Source: Eumeta japonica (taxonomy: Eukaryota > Arthropoda > Insecta > Lepidoptera > Psychidae). Taken from it: 64,000 nucleotides of DNA. The notes beneath the pieces were generated by a model, which made no database searches, was not told the DNA's origin, and saw only the letters and a list, made by a program, of their open reading frames with translations. Where the stretch lies: NCBI GenBank assembly GCA_005406025.1, contig BGZK01000293.1, forward strand, positions 124,001 through 188,000, given 5' to 3'. The translations under genes were made by a program, and so were the position numbers. Positions 44,935 to 58,164 of the stretch are shown in pieces (the first letter of the stretch is position 1; each line of letters begins with the position of its first letter).

Positions 44935-47500
44935 ATGGATCGGACAACGTTGAAAAAAAAAAAAAGAATAAATAGACGCTTAAGAAATATGAAATTAAAA
45001 AAAATTAAGGATGTAAATTTTCTTACCGATTACATCGTGTACTATCTAGGCCACACCAAAGGATTATACGATGTAGGTTTCATAGTCGATAAGAAAAAAA
45101 AATATAACATTCATCAGGATATCGGAGAGAGCATGTGTCTTAGAAATTGATTTAGAAAATGTACCTTTTGCAATAATGCAGTCGTATGCGCCTACTGTAA
45201 ATTCATTACCAGAAAAAATAAACAATTTTCATGCGGACTTGACGAAAGCTCACATCTCTATTTCCACGAAATATATAATCTCTATAGAAAATTTTGATGA
45301 GTAAATCGGGATACCCAAAAAATATGAGAATTAAGATACTGGCAAATATGGACATGGGAACAAGAGCATTCGAGGAGACAGACTCATTCAATTCGCTCAT
45401 GAGTACAATCTGAAAATTTCGACATGGTTTTCTCCAGACAACGATGCAAAAAATGAAATCGATTTTATAATGACTATAAAATCTCACTTATTTTCTAAGT
45501 ATGAAGTAATATCGTTAGTCACGATCTACTGAGAATAAATGAAAAAAAGAAGGCATAACTTCTCTAGCGCATCAAGAACTTTAAAAACATATATACAGTT
45601 ATATACCACAACTTAGAATGTCGTATTAAAAATATAAAACCAATGAATACAAAAAATAGTACACTAAAAGGTATAAAAAACAGAAAATTACACAATCTTT
45701 AATAAAAAGGCACCAGAGCTTATAAAAGATAGAAATGAACTATAAAAAAAACTAAAATTGAACAAGACCGGATAATGAAATTCAAAAGCAACTTTACAAA
45801 ATTACAAAGAAAGAAAGAAGATTATGTTATGATAACTACAGAATAAATACTATACAAATATACCTTAAAAGGTCTATATCAGCCAAAAAAGTATATAAAA
45901 AACTGAATAGTCCAAAGAAATGGATTTCATCACTTCAACGGTTCTAATAAAAGTAAATCTCGAACAGATATCATAAATACAGATACGGATTTTTATGAGA
46001 AACTATATAGTCGGGCAGATTTATTAGAGCAAACGAGAGTTGAAAGTCAAAGCGAGAATACTTTTCCCATTAAAGCGTTCACAGAGTCTTCAGAGTCAGA
46101 GTTATTTGGAACAAATATAGAAGCTTAAGCTAGAAAAAAGCCCATAACCAGACGGGATTACAAACGAATGTGTCAAGTTTGCGGAGACTCGACTGCTGAC
46201 ACCAATCACGCTTCTATGGAACAAAATATTACACGAAGAAATTATGCCACACTTATGGATGGAATCTGACATTATTTTGCTACATAAAAAAAGGTGATCT
46301 AACTGACAGCGAACGATCCGCCCAATAAGTCTTATGCATTGTTTCTACAAATTATTTACCTCCTATCTGCTTGAAAGAATATAATCAGATATTGAGATAC
46401 GTCAACCAATCGAACAAGCTGCATTCAGAAGTAATTTCTGCACAGTGGATCATATTCAAGTAATTGACAAATGATAGAGAAATATACAGAATTCTGCAGG
46501 CCCATTATATATAGCTTTCATAGAATACAAAAAAGCTTTTGAAGCTTTATTAAGCGACTGTACCTGGGGCGCATTGAAAACAAAATATAAAAGAAAAATA
46601 CGTAAATATATTGACATGTATTTACATTACCAGTACAAGCAGACTCAAGTTGGATAGAGTAAGAACAATAATCAACACAAGAGGCGTCAGATAAGACGAC
46701 TCGATTTCTCCGAAACTGTTCATAGACTTCCTATAATATATAATGAAATCACAGTCTATGCAAGGTATCAATATATAATAAATGGTAATTTTTGAGTCAT
46801 CTTATGACATTATTTTGTTCTTGGAATGTTTGCATCAATTAAATATTGTAATAAAAGATTTGCATCAGCCAAGCATAAGAGTACTTTAACAAAACGAAAG
46901 TTATGACTAATCATCATATGGTTCCTATCTTGATAAATAACACCCTCTTCAAGTTTGTACACAAATATGTTTATTTAAGCAAACATACCTATTTTAGAAG
47001 AGAGAGAAATACAGAAGAAGTTGACCGATGAGTGGCGATCACGTGGGAGAAGTATTGAGCTCATAAAGAAATATTAAAATCGCAGCTCCCTCCACGTTCC
47101 AGATAGATAGCTATAGATTCAGGAATACTTCCATGTTTTATCTACAGTTACCAAACTCGGACATTTGTTTAAGGAACTAGAAAAAGAATCCAGACTAATC
47201 AAAGAAGAATGGAAAGAAGTTGCCTAGGTATAAAACTAAAAAACAAGGTGGAAAACGAAGATATTCGCAAGAAAACAAAGTTAACTGATGCCTTATCTTT
47301 CTCTCTACAAAGAAAATACAACTAGATACAATGACAGATGGACCTCAAGATCAGTAAAGTGGTCTAGACAACGACGCACCAGAGCGAGAGGCCGGCCATA
47401 TGCTAGACGGGCAGATGATATAGCGACGGTGGCGGGTCGACGACGGCTAGATACAGCCAGGGACAGAAAAAAGTGAAATTCATTTGAGAAGGCTTTTACC
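44935..47500 (+). pseudogene. RTE-type LINE, nearly full length, inactivated
   Basis: Pieces in order: an N-terminal endonuclease part with FLTDYIVYYLGHTKGLYDVGF; QSYAPTVNS; GDRLIQFAHEYNLKISTW (in shifted frame) then DAKNEIDFIMTIKSHLF; a linker with DTDFYEKLYSRADLLEQTR; then RT text DGITNECVKFAETRLLTPIT, DIILLHKKGDLTDSE, QPIEQAAFRSNFCTVDHIQV, IYIAFIEYKKAFE, SYDIILFLE, VYLSKHTYF and a C-terminus GRPYARRADDIATVAGRRRL then TARDRKK. This matches the endonuclease-RT of lepidopteran RTE elements. The box that should read FADD is SYD, and FIDYKKAFD is FIEYKKAFE, so catalysis is lost. Stops and frameshifts are spread along the length. An ATTATTATTATT-like tail follows near 47588-47606. Confidence 0.8.
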
Positions 47501-48189
47501 TGAACTGGGGCCATATAAAATTAATAATACTTTGAAATATTGTCTACCAGTTTACAGTTATTTATTTATTTTTTCTCTTTATTTTTGTTCATATTATTAT
47601 TATTACTATTGGCATTATTATATAATTAATGAAATAATGAGAATATAATTATTGTAGTAAATTTTTTTGTGGAACTAAATAAAGTTTTATTAGTATCATA
47701 AACTAAAATAATTGTTATTAAAAATTAATAATCAAAAACATTGCGTAATGATACATATTTTTGTCTTTTAGTCCTGTCTATTATCTACTTAATATCATTT
47801 ATATTTACCATTTTTTTCTATATAAAATTATAAAAAAGCACCATATTGAAGAAGCCCACTGTCTAATCAAATCTGCCATTGGAGTACACAAGTTCTTTTC
47901 TTAGTACATTCAAACTAGAATAGATTGTGTCAAAATATAAAATCCGTAAACTGAAGATTTTGATAGATTGTCAGGATAAACAGTTAGAGGACAGGACGAT
48001 AACACTTAAGAAATTCTACAATAAAAAAAATGTTTTTCATACAGGAACTTATTTCTTATTTCTAAATTAGTTAAATAGAGTAAAAAAAATCTACATTACT
48101 CATCATAATACAATTGCACGTCTTACGACAGACTGTGAATTCAAAGGGACCACGTAAAAGCGGGAGTCTAACGACTTTAACATCGTTCC
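47501..48189. other. LINE tail region then AT-rich stretch
   Basis: The first ~110 bp probably include the 3' untranslated end of the RTE LINE. The rest is AT-rich with nothing recognised. Confidence 0.4.
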
Positions 48190-48420
48190 AAGTTCTATTT
48201 ATCTAAATACCCTCTAAACTGCAAATACGAAATTGCTTCTAAAGGTGGCGAAGGGCCGTGGGCGCGCTTTGTTGCCCTCAAATTGTTTTCACCTACAATT
48301 CCCCCTTGCGGGACTGCCACCTGTTCGCGTCCAAATCTAAATTTCATATCTGGGACCGTTTCGGCATTTATTTGCAGTGATCCCTTTTGGATATACAAAT
48401 GGCAATCCAATGGATGTTCT
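48190..48420 (-). other. GC-richer unidentified segment
   Basis: Open for 71 codons on - (48410-48195), with ALA-like text GREQVAVPQGGIVGENNLRA and KRAHGPSPPLEAI. The composition differs from the flanks and looks like a retroelement or gag-type relic, but I do not recognise it. Confidence 0.3.
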
Positions 48421-51400
48421 TAATTGAAGAAAAAAAAAGAAAAAAATTTGGTGTGTCTTTTTTAAATAAAGCTTAATTGTTGATTGAAATTTCAACAGAT
48501 TAAAGTTAATAATAAATAAAAACAAACCACGTTTTTGACTTGTTGACAGTAAAATGCTATCACGTTATTAATATTGTGACAAATTCATTTATGATAGCAC
48601 TACTAATTACATCTCCTAGTGTTCCGCACAAAGAGACACATCGATTTTCTTCGAAATGATTTTGATCATAAATTTGTAATTAGTAAAAAGAGTCGGTTGT
48701 GAAATTATAGTGGTGTAATTTTTAAAGTTTTATACAAATAATGGTAAAGGTCGATTTTGGATGTTAAAATTTAAAAAACAATGAAATAAGTTATTTTATT
48801 GATGTCAACAAGTGCAGTATCACTGGCAGCTTGTGAAAGCATACAAAAGTAAACAAAGGGCAACGAAATCCTTATTTCATGTCATTTTCCACATACGGAC
48901 TTGAACTTTGGCGTAATAAAATATGGAATTAAGTCACATATTTTGTTATTCTTAAAACGTGGAATTATATCCACATAATAATTTGAGAATTCGAAAGAAA
49001 TAAAAGACGAGTTTTCCTGATTTTTATAAATCACCGAATGAAAGATCAAAGGATTACTTGCATTTTTTATAATGCAATATTTTCAATGTTCGTTTGGATG
49101 CATTTATATACTTTAATCAAATTTACTGACACAATTTTTTTTTGTAATAAATAAATATTCTTGAATCATAATTGTAACATTTATAAAATACCGTAAGCGG
49201 ATTTAATCGGTTTTCAATAATCAAACAGATTGTCGGAATTTTGTTTGAATGCGGCTTAGCTCGATAGAGTTTTTGTTGGCGTTTACATTTTCCTTGAATC
49301 GAGTCCGGCCGCCTACGCAGATACTAAAAGGATTTGCGCAAAGTTCTGGAAGAGTTCGTGAGCGGAATTAGGCACTCCGATACTGTCAGACCCGGGAAAA
49401 CTTTCAGAGAGAGCTCGACAGACGCAGCGATATGAAGTTTTTGAGATCTCAAACAAGTGCATTATGGTTCATCTCACATTTTTTGAATGTATTCAAACAT
49501 AAGGACCTACAATTGACTTTTCAGAAGCACTAAAAGCAATATCTTGATAAGATTGCCAGAACAATATGTCCTTGAACTTGGATACTTGAAATACCTTTAT
49601 ACATTCCTCTCTCTATGACGCCATCATATCTACGAATTTAGATTATTCTCTGTTAGCGTTAAATAACAGATAATTACATGTATATAGATTGTCCGGGCAT
49701 AGCGTCCATTAGGTAATAATTTTTTAAGTACGTTGAGGAACCCTACCACCTTCTAAAGCAGTACGGAAAATGTGGATAAAACGATTATTAAAAAAAGTTA
49801 AAATTTTGGCTTGGGATAGCGGCAGGTAATAATGAAGTAAATTGTATTTGATTAAATAAAGTATACCCGCATAGTGCACTCTAATGATATGTAACAAATT
49901 CTTTATTCTATTAACTCTATTTTAACAGTTGTGTGTTCCAGTCACAATTCGTTAACAAGATATATATTGTAATAGTTAGGCTAAGTATACATGGCATCTG
50001 AGGCATCAGGCCTCTATGCTTAGACTCGCAATAGGCATGATGACTGATTTTGAAAAACAGTTTTATAATATTCTTAAGAATATACTATATTAAAAAAAAA
50101 TAGCACTATAGAAAGGTATTATTAGAGATAAATGCAATTTTAATTATATGTTTATAAATTAAAGCCAAAACGGTGCCTGGTGTCATGGCGTCTGCTTGTG
50201 ACGTCACGCCCGTGTGGATTGTAAACACTAGGGGGTTAAAGCAAAAAATCAGATATATTTAATCAGACACGAATTCGAAAGTGTATAAGTGTTGTGCGGT
50301 TCCTTAGTGAGTTAATAAGTTATTAAAAACCCTTAATAAATTGTTTGTTTATGTGCCACACAACAAAACAATAAGACATAAGTGGCTTAATCTTGTATGG
50401 CGAGATCCAAGTCATATACCTAAATTCTCTTATTTATTTCTGTGACAATCATTTAGACGTAAGTTGTTACTATATATCATATATTTTATACGGTGTGTCT
50501 CTTTTATATGTGATTTAATATTATCGTGTCATAATATTAAATGCGCCGACAAAGCGAATACAATAGCGCAAAAACAAAGTCGATATCTTCATTAGATCAG
50601 ATTTCACAGCCAAAAATAGGTGGAACCCCACTTCTAAATATTTACCGAAATCGATAGATAAGCATATGTTATATAATAAAAACGTTATTTAAATAACATA
50701 ACCTCTCACAATAAACATATGAAGCGGTGCTTTTTTAAATAGATTTCAAATTATATTTCACTTATATTGTAGTTTTGACATTTCTAAATTCTGCTGTCTA
50801 TCTTTGACGCTACGAAATCCAGCAGCATTAAGAAATTAACTCTAGGCAAATTAGAGCTGTTTGCCTAGGTAAATCCTTCTTCCTTGACTTAATTTGTTAT
50901 TGAGAATTCAAAACTAGGCAACAGATCGATATGAATCTCGAAACACTCTTTAAATACAGTTTAAAACAATTAATAAGTGTAGCGATCGTTGAGTTTCGTA
51001 CGGAATTAATGTGACAGCGACAGTTTGTACATAGGCGTGACGTAATTCAATTTGGTTAGTGTTCAATTGAGCATGGCGGACGTCTGTATTTTGTATTATA
51101 GTTTAATTTTATTAAATAAATCAATAATCTCGCCTTATAAATGAAAATAAATATTTATTTCAAAGTATATTAAGTGTATTACAGTAGATATATACATTAT
51201 TTTAGTGATTATTGTTTACTGCTATCATGCCTATTGTGGGTTCGCGTTGTATTTGAAATTCGAATTCGTTTTCGTGAAGAACAAGTGAATAAGCTGTAGA
51301 TAAGAAAAAATAGAGAAAGAGGTCGTGGGCTGATGCCAAGTGCACAAACTTCAATAGTGATTGAAGAGTGGATTGTTTTAATTGATTTAAGGCCAAGTAT

Positions 51401-52439
51401 GCTTTGATTATGGGTACCTTTAAACGAATATTTCTAGAAAACTGTTATACCTTGCAAACTCAAAAAAAAAATTCTAAGTATACAAAATATGTTCTGAATT
51501 CTACCGTAGGGAAAGCTTAAATACACAGCACGTTCTTTATGATAAAAAATGCTAAAGTACGTTCACTTAAAACACTAATACCAATAAATTTCTAACAGGA
51601 TAAACGATAAAAAAACAAAATTTAAACATTATTAGTAAAATATAATTATACAGGGTTGGCCATAAGCATTTTTGTTTATAATAAATAGTTTTCTCATTAT
51701 AAATAAAAAACTAAAATGTCGCTTACGACAAAAAGTTCTGCGTAACTAAATGACAATCCATCTTCCTTACTCTGCCGCTTTAAGTCGATTCTCCTTCTCA
51801 CAAAACAGTGTGGGGCGTGACAAATTGCGTTTGGCATTGCACTTGGCCTAATGAGAGATCGTATCAAACATAGTAAGGAAAGACATATTGAGGAACCGAT
51901 CAATAAATACATTGATTTTAAATTGAAAACTCTTTTTCATTTGAATACTTGAATCCCTGGATTTCTTCAAAGGTCCTAAAGGTACTCCGCCCTGGATTAC
52001 GCCCTACAATATATATATTTATGAAAGTTCTAAAAGTGGGTCGAAAATGAATTAAACAGCTTAGGATTAAGTGCCTGTTATTTATTATTGTACTTTGATT
52101 TATCAAAAGAGTAAATATACAAAACAATAAAAATTACAAAATAATGACAATTAAACAGAACATATTCGAAAATAAAAAAAATAAATCACCAAAAATATAA
52201 CATTGCTGTAATGATTTCATTAATCTTAAAATGGCACGAAGTTCATTAATCAAATCTGTAGGTTCTATTGATATAAATTTAGAATAATAACTAAAGAAAT
52301 CGTAACTGCTACAAAAAACATTAATACAAGAACTTAAGAAAAAAAAAACAATCAATCGACAATACCATGAACAATGTGTTCATAGAACAAAGAAAGCATT
52401 ATTTATGGAAAAAGACAACATAAGGGCAGCGACACAAAC
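48421..52439. other. Long non-coding stretch
   Basis: No gene supported in 4 kb. Points noted: a moderate-GC patch at 49240-49440 (GAGTCCGGCCGCCTACGC); a CRE-like TGTGACGTCACGCC at 50197-50210; a patch at 51005-51080 with GTGACGTAA and ATGGCGGACG; and a patch at 51700-51890 (TTGGCATTGCACTTGGCC) that may be an old repeat. The remainder is AT-rich. Confidence 0.4.
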
Positions 52440-52760
52440 GTGTGAGAAACCGAAATTAATCCATCGACCCCGGGTCGCCCAGTAGATTGGGGTGTCCCTC
52501 ATCCTGGCGCGACCTTATCGGAAACCGATACGTTAGAAGGATTTACCGAGGAGAAGCTAGTGTTTCCAACACAGGGTTTTGCCATTTGAGATCTTTTGAT
52601 ATTCACAAGTAAGACCGTTACTAATATCCTACTTAGGAAACGCGGGGGTATCGATAGAAAATACTCACCGAGAGTATTCGCAGTCGCGGGGTAAGACGGC
52701 TCCGATAATTAGTAGTTATGTTTTGTGACAACCGAAAGCGAAAATGTAGTGAGACGGTCT
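52440..52760. other. GC-richer segment, probable repeat
   Basis: Sharp compositional change (CGACCCCGGGTCGCCCAG, GGTGTCCCTCATCCTGGCGC). No reading frame, no terminal repeats seen. Possibly a retrotransposon end or untranslated part; unidentified. Confidence 0.3.
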
Positions 52761-53356
52761 TTATATCGAGTATCACTTTTATTTGAAGAAAATGCCTGAA
52801 TATGCTTCTCGTCTGAACACGCTAATCTCCAAAACAGGTATTTCATGAGGTTTTCGCGGGTAGTTTGAGCGTTGGCCGATGTAGGTTCTATATCATTAAA
52901 ATAGATTCACGGGAAATTAGTTGATTCATAAATATAAATTTCACGTGTCTAAGTTTCAGATACAGCTAATATGTAGTAGACGGGGACTTATGTACTGTTG
53001 CGAATAATAATAATAGTTTACAGTAAGCTCTCGTTCGAATCAGAATTATGGATGGAATCTGGTTCCATGGTTTTGGTTCCACCTATGCCATGTGCGTTAG
53101 TAAAATTTAGGTGTAGAAAAAGAAATATGGTATAGCAGTATATATGTAGTCCTTGTGCGATGTGTATGGAGAGTCGTTGAAGTATAGGTGTGATGTCTAA
53201 AAGAACGGTGTGGTCTGAAGATTATGTAGTGACTAGAATAGAGAAAATTATTCTCGTAGATACCATAAATGTACATAAATTGTAATATCGCATCATCACC
53301 GTAAGATTATTTTAGCCTTCAACGAGATTGTATATATTACACGATACTTTATATTT
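52761..53356. other. Unannotated stretch
   Basis: No gene. GGTTCCATGGTTTTGGTTCC near 53061-53082 is a short direct repeat. Confidence 0.45.
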
Positions 53357-53429
53357 AAATTTACCTATAAAAATATTTTATAGGTACTAATATTTTATAT
53401 ATAATAATAATATATATAATATAAATTAA

Positions 53430-53472
<43 letters not shown>

Positions 53473-53600
53473 TTATATATTATATTATATATATATATAT
53501 ATATAATATATATATATATAATATTATTTTAACATTTATATTATATATATTATTATTCTATATATATTATATACCTATAAAATATTTTATAGGTAAATTT
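53357..53600. repeat. TA-rich foldback, 30-bp arms, 244 bp in all
   Basis: Arms 53357-53386 and 53572-53600 are inverted copies (AAATTTACCTATAAA ... TTTATAGGTAAATTT) differing by one base of length. The inner part of each arm is itself a palindrome (ACCTATAAAAT/ATTTTATAGGT). The loop is about 185 bp of nearly pure TA and TAA repeats. The whole could extrude as a cruciform. Confidence 0.9.
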
Positions 53601-55468
53601 AATTTATTTTTCGTATTATCTTTTTTTATTTCTGTCTCTCATGAAATGGAAAATTGTGTAGCGAACATCCTAGAAAATCTTATGTAGACCAAAACGATAT
53701 CATATTTTATTTAAGAACAATTTTTAAATAACTGTAACTGACGAACATGATAAAAGATCAATCAAAACATGATAAAACATGAATAAATATCAATCCATTG
53801 AAAAAAAGGGGTATATATGAACTGTGTTAAGTCAAATTTTTGGCCTCTAGCTCTATTGTGAATAAGCGTCGTGTTATGTTATAATATGTTTTATATGTCA
53901 TAAGTATTGCAATTTAATATATATATAATACGTATTTATGCCACTGTGTAAGAAATGTGTGCGAATGGAAAGACAGACGACTTTTAAATATCAGACATAA
54001 GAACATCCTAAAACGAATTTTCATTCTCCCAATTAAGGGAGTGATTAATCAATGACGGGGTACAGTTAGCCATGTAATTCTGACTCGTCTATTTTTAAGT
54101 AACTTGGTGATCTTTGTTATTTTTTGTTATTTTTCTTTTTTTTTTAACAGTAAAACCGTTTTTGTTTTTATGTTCAATTTAAATGTAAAAAAAATTGCTG
54201 GAAAATTCGTAATTCATTGGAAGATTCGTAAAGAAACTACCATAATATAACTACCGTGGATACACACGATCATCTGGCAGTTGATCACGTGAGGGCGTAG
54301 TTATAATTAGTTTTGATGGTATAAAGATTTTTCCTTGACCCAAGAGACGTCTAGATTAGTAAAATATCGATATATTCTATAAGTTTCATTAGAGTTAAAA
54401 CTAATTTTGCCATTTTTGAGAAAAGACGTATGTAACGTGACGTAATGAACAAACATTACTAAGAGCATTTAATTTCATTTTGGAGAAAAACGCGTTTATC
54501 GTTTGCTTTTTTTAATAACTGGCCTGTTGAATTTAATTAGAAGTAAACTAATTCTCAAATGGGATATAATTATGTTACATAACAAGATTACCTTTAATGT
54601 AAAAAATGTATGAATACCAGTACAAATGTCAATATATTATTACTAACATCTACGACTAAGAAGGGCCAAAATTGACATAAGACCATTATTAGAATAGCGG
54701 AACCGTGACCAGGAGCAAATTGACAACGTGAACAGCTAATATTAAAAAAGAAGGGAATATCTACTTCATAAAAAGAAACAACTATAGCTGATTATTAGTA
54801 AACGGGCAACGGCTATATACATATATATATATGTCATGTAAAAATACTGAACATATCTGTATAGGGTTTTGATCGTTAGATGCGGAATCATGTATAGATT
54901 GGTTTTAGCATTTTATAGTATTATGTTTGGATGGATGTCAGTTGCACGTTATAACAATTTGTTATTAGCGTCCAAGCAAGAACCAACATCAATATCGAGA
55001 CCAATATTGGAATCGTGAGCAGGACGGAGATCCGGCTCGATAGTGGAACCAGAATTGATATCGAGACAGAAAATATCGGATGATAGAGAAGATAAAGGAA
55101 TTCATTCTCTGTCCATGGAAGCGAAACCGAGGCTACATTTGAATATAAAAAAATATTGTTTAATTTAAATTTACCTCAAGAGAGATAGAGAACAGGTCAC
55201 TATAGCAAACAGATGAAGAATAAGGATTAGGGTCAAAGCGAACTATAACTAATACAAGGACGCAAAATTGTTAATTTTCAAAAATATGGAAAGAAGTTGT
55301 ATTCGCTAGTCATCTGTGTACCGAAATCTTAAATATTTACATGGATTAATAGATTATGTATTATATGGATAAATTACATCGTCTCTCCTTTAGATCTTAG
55401 GGTATAGGTAAATTATTTGAGAAAAATCGTTCATGTCAATTAAAAGGAGAATTTTGTAGGAAATTGCG
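53601..55468. other. Unannotated stretch
   Basis: Around 54965-55070 the string TATCGAGAC recurs with AATATTGG/AATTGATATC neighbours, a degenerate local repeat. No gene. Confidence 0.45.
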
Positions 55469-55522
55469 TTTTCATTGGATGTCATGCTCAGAATAAGTTC
55501 TTAGCATAACATCCAATGAAAA
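55469..55522. repeat. Near-perfect foldback, 20-bp arms
   Basis: TTTTCATTGGATGTCATGCT (55469-55488) pairs with AGCATAACATCCAATGAAAA (55503-55522), one mismatch, 14-nt loop. The size is compatible with a small-RNA hairpin, but no other evidence supports one. Confidence 0.9.
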
Positions 55523-56185
55523 AGCCGTTCCCATCCATGCCAATGGCATCCAAAGAAAAAGACATAAGTGTCTGCAACATACGCCCGTTTAATTAAACAT
55601 ATTTTTGGAAAAGCTAAAGACATTTTTAAGTTTCTCCAGCTTCGTGAAGCTCTATATAAGAAAAAAACAGTTCAATATGAATTCGTGTGGAAAGGATTTC
55701 CTACAATGTATTTGTTATCTATTGCGTTATTTTTCAATCTGATGCAAATTTTTAGTAGTAAATAAAAAAATGTAAATAAAATGTACACAGAATATTGAAA
55801 GATCTAAAATGATATTTTAAGACTATAAACATTTTATAGACTTTTCTGTAATATATAAATAAGAACTATTTACGTATTTTATTTTTAAAATTATAGACTG
55901 AGTAATTTCGGAGATAAAGGAGAATGGTGAAACCACATTTGTGTTTTTAAAGAAAACTGTTAATAATAAAATGACGAATTAAAATAAAATATATATTTGG
56001 AACCTAGACAACAATCCCTTTCATTTAATATATTAGAGGGTCTTTGTTTTGTTTGCAAAACTTTTGTTATTTTATTTTCTCACCAAAAGTGATCCTACAT
56101 TTCAAATTTATTTATATACGTTATACATTCGTGTTTAGCTCAGAGAATTTTATACGAGTAAAACCGTTCACTTTTATCGGTCCAG
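55523..56185. other. Unannotated AT-rich stretch
   Basis: Directly after the foldback, ATGGCATCCAAAGAAAA (55541-55558) repeats part of the foldback arm theme. Frames of 65 codons have no domain. Confidence 0.45.
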
Positions 56186-56282
56186 TAGATTCAGAGCAAA
56201 TTGGCTGGGATATACAGACAGGCACACGAGTGGTTCTATAATGGTTCCGTTTCTCTTCATTTGGACGTACAGAACCCTAAGT
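56186..56282 (+). repeat. Short lepidopteran repeat terminus
   Basis: GATTCAGAGCAAATTGGC, ACAGACAGGCACACGAGTGG, TCTATAATGGTTCCGTTTC and CGTACAGAACCCTAA form a string I know as a common end segment of lepidopteran repeats; canonical copies read ATAAGGGTTCCGTTTTT. It is related by its GGTTCCGTTT core to the start of family B in reverse. Confidence 0.5.
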
Positions 56283-56980
56283 GTTGTATACCGCTGTTAA
56301 CTTCGTGGTCATGCAGTAATTAATTTCATCATTGCATCGAGTATAAGGAAGTGCATTTGACAATGGAACACAGACAAAGCAGAAAAGCTGTCCGTCTGTG
56401 CTTACTGTGGCAATTCCAAATATCAAATCAATTATAGACACTTGCCCCAAAAAGATTAAATGAACATAATAGTTAATAAGTATTCGATTAAAGTGAATTG
56501 ATTATACTGAGACTCTTTCCACTAGTTATTGAGCCTTCTGAAAACAGATCCTGTAACGTTGACAGAAACCGCGGCGAGATTCACTCAACGTCACAATTCA
56601 CCACTAACGTACACTAAGGAAAGCAGCATTCAACTAGTGTGTAGCGTTCGGCTTGAGAACCACAAGCTAACTGCATCTAAACTGGCCGAGACTTCGATTG
56701 CAGTATTTGCAGACAACATTATAGCTATTATGAAAATCCTTTGAAAAGTGGAAAACACCGATTGTCAAAATTAGCTATCAAAAAAAGTCAAATTCGGTGT
56801 TCAAAACCTAGGCATTTCTATCTACTACTAAGATCTTATTAGTGATGGACCCACCTGCGTTTTCGGTGTTTAATTCAGTTAGATGCTGTAACTTTAAATA
56901 GTAGATAACTTAAAGTTTAATGTGTGTAGATTTTAACGTTCCAATACATTTAGTTAGGAAAGTATGCAAATACGTATATA
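56283..56980. other. Unannotated stretch with a weak coding-like frame
   Basis: A 71-codon frame at 56529-56744 has a less biased composition and contains KLTASKLAETSIA, faintly like the helix-turn-helix of Tc1-type transposases. The likeness is too weak to call. Confidence 0.3.
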
Positions 56981-58164
56981 TCTATACTAATATTATAAAC
57001 GCGAAAGTTTGTAAGGATGGATGTTTGTTGCTCTTTCACGCAAAAAGTACTCAATGGATTTCGATAACACTGTAGAATAATACATAGTTTACACATCAGA
57101 ATAGCACATAGGCTATAATTTATAAAGATATAGTGTCAATTATTCAGAATATAACGATAAGTGTCAAGTAAGCAGGAAAAATCTGTCATCTGCGAGCTAT
57201 TCTGGCGTGCGCCGCAAAAACCGTTGGAATTACACGAATATAATGGAAATGTTTATCTTAAATAGTCCTACAAAAAAGCCCGCGACAGCATATATCTATC
57301 TTTTATGTGTAAGCCATTATCGCGAAAATAGTGAATCATAAATGCAATAATAATTGATAATTTATTTCTAACGCACATTTGGTAGTAACAAATTGATCCT
57401 TATATCAAAATAAATGCTTTTATCGCATCTAGTGTTTAAAGTAGATAAACTTTGTCTTTTACGCTACATCATTTGGACAAATATTTAAATAGTTATGACG
57501 ATAAACAAGCGAGCGCGCGATATTATGGTGCGGTCCGGCGGCTGGGTTAAACCTCAAAGGTAGCAGGCATACATTTGAGTGCGCAATGTTTTTCCCACGG
57601 CCAGCTCTATATGTCTTGCTCATGCGTTTCTAAATCGCAAAATCTGCATGTTTATACAGACCAAAATGAATCGTTTAACATTGTTTATAGGAGTATATTG
57701 CAGTAGCCACCTATAACTTTTGCATTACCATCAATCATCATATACTTCCGTACCTATCTATCCTTACAAACTATAGTGTTTATAATACCTATAATACATA
57801 TTAACGAGATCATCTTAAAAAATACTTAGTTCCAACTTACATACACAATATAATTGTTCGAACACTTATAACTGGAGATTAGCTGGACCGATTTTCATTT
57901 TAATTAATAGTGATGTTATGTGTAAACTGAAATGTATAAAAAATCAGTGGGTATGGATTATGTTTATCTTCCAACAATTTTTAAGCTATCGCTTTATATT
58001 GCTTTAAAAACCATCAGCCATGTAAACGAAATAGCTACGAATATATAGGGGCTGTCGTTATATCATCGATGGGTATAAATTGGCCTTATAAAAAAAATTC
58101 CATATGAACAAGATGAAAGAATACATTTTATGCCTACGCGGGCGGAGCCGCGGGCAAAAGCTAT
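56981..58164 (+). mobile_element. Non-autonomous Helitron
   Basis: Starts TCTATACTAATATTATAAA after an A, as Helitrons begin with TC inserted after A. The 5' part continues with GCGAAAGTTTGTAAGGATGG and the CACATAGGCTATAATTTAT string common in lepidopteran copies. The 3' end has a perfect CGCGG/CCGCG hairpin (58137-58141, 58148-58152), eight bases, then CTAT (58161-58164) followed by T. Helitrons end CTRR before T, so the last base has mutated (CTAG expected). No Rep or helicase coding is present in 1.18 kb, so movement needed a helper. Confidence 0.75.

Noticed and set aside
55469..55522. microRNA precursor
   Set aside because: Arm length and loop fit, but the near-perfect pairing and the presence of many similar unrelated hairpins in the window favour an inverted duplication. 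Small-RNA data would be needed.
56529..56744. Tc1-like helix-turn-helix in a 71-codon frame
   Set aside because: Only a short KLTASKLAE-type likeness, no second helix and no following catalytic domain.
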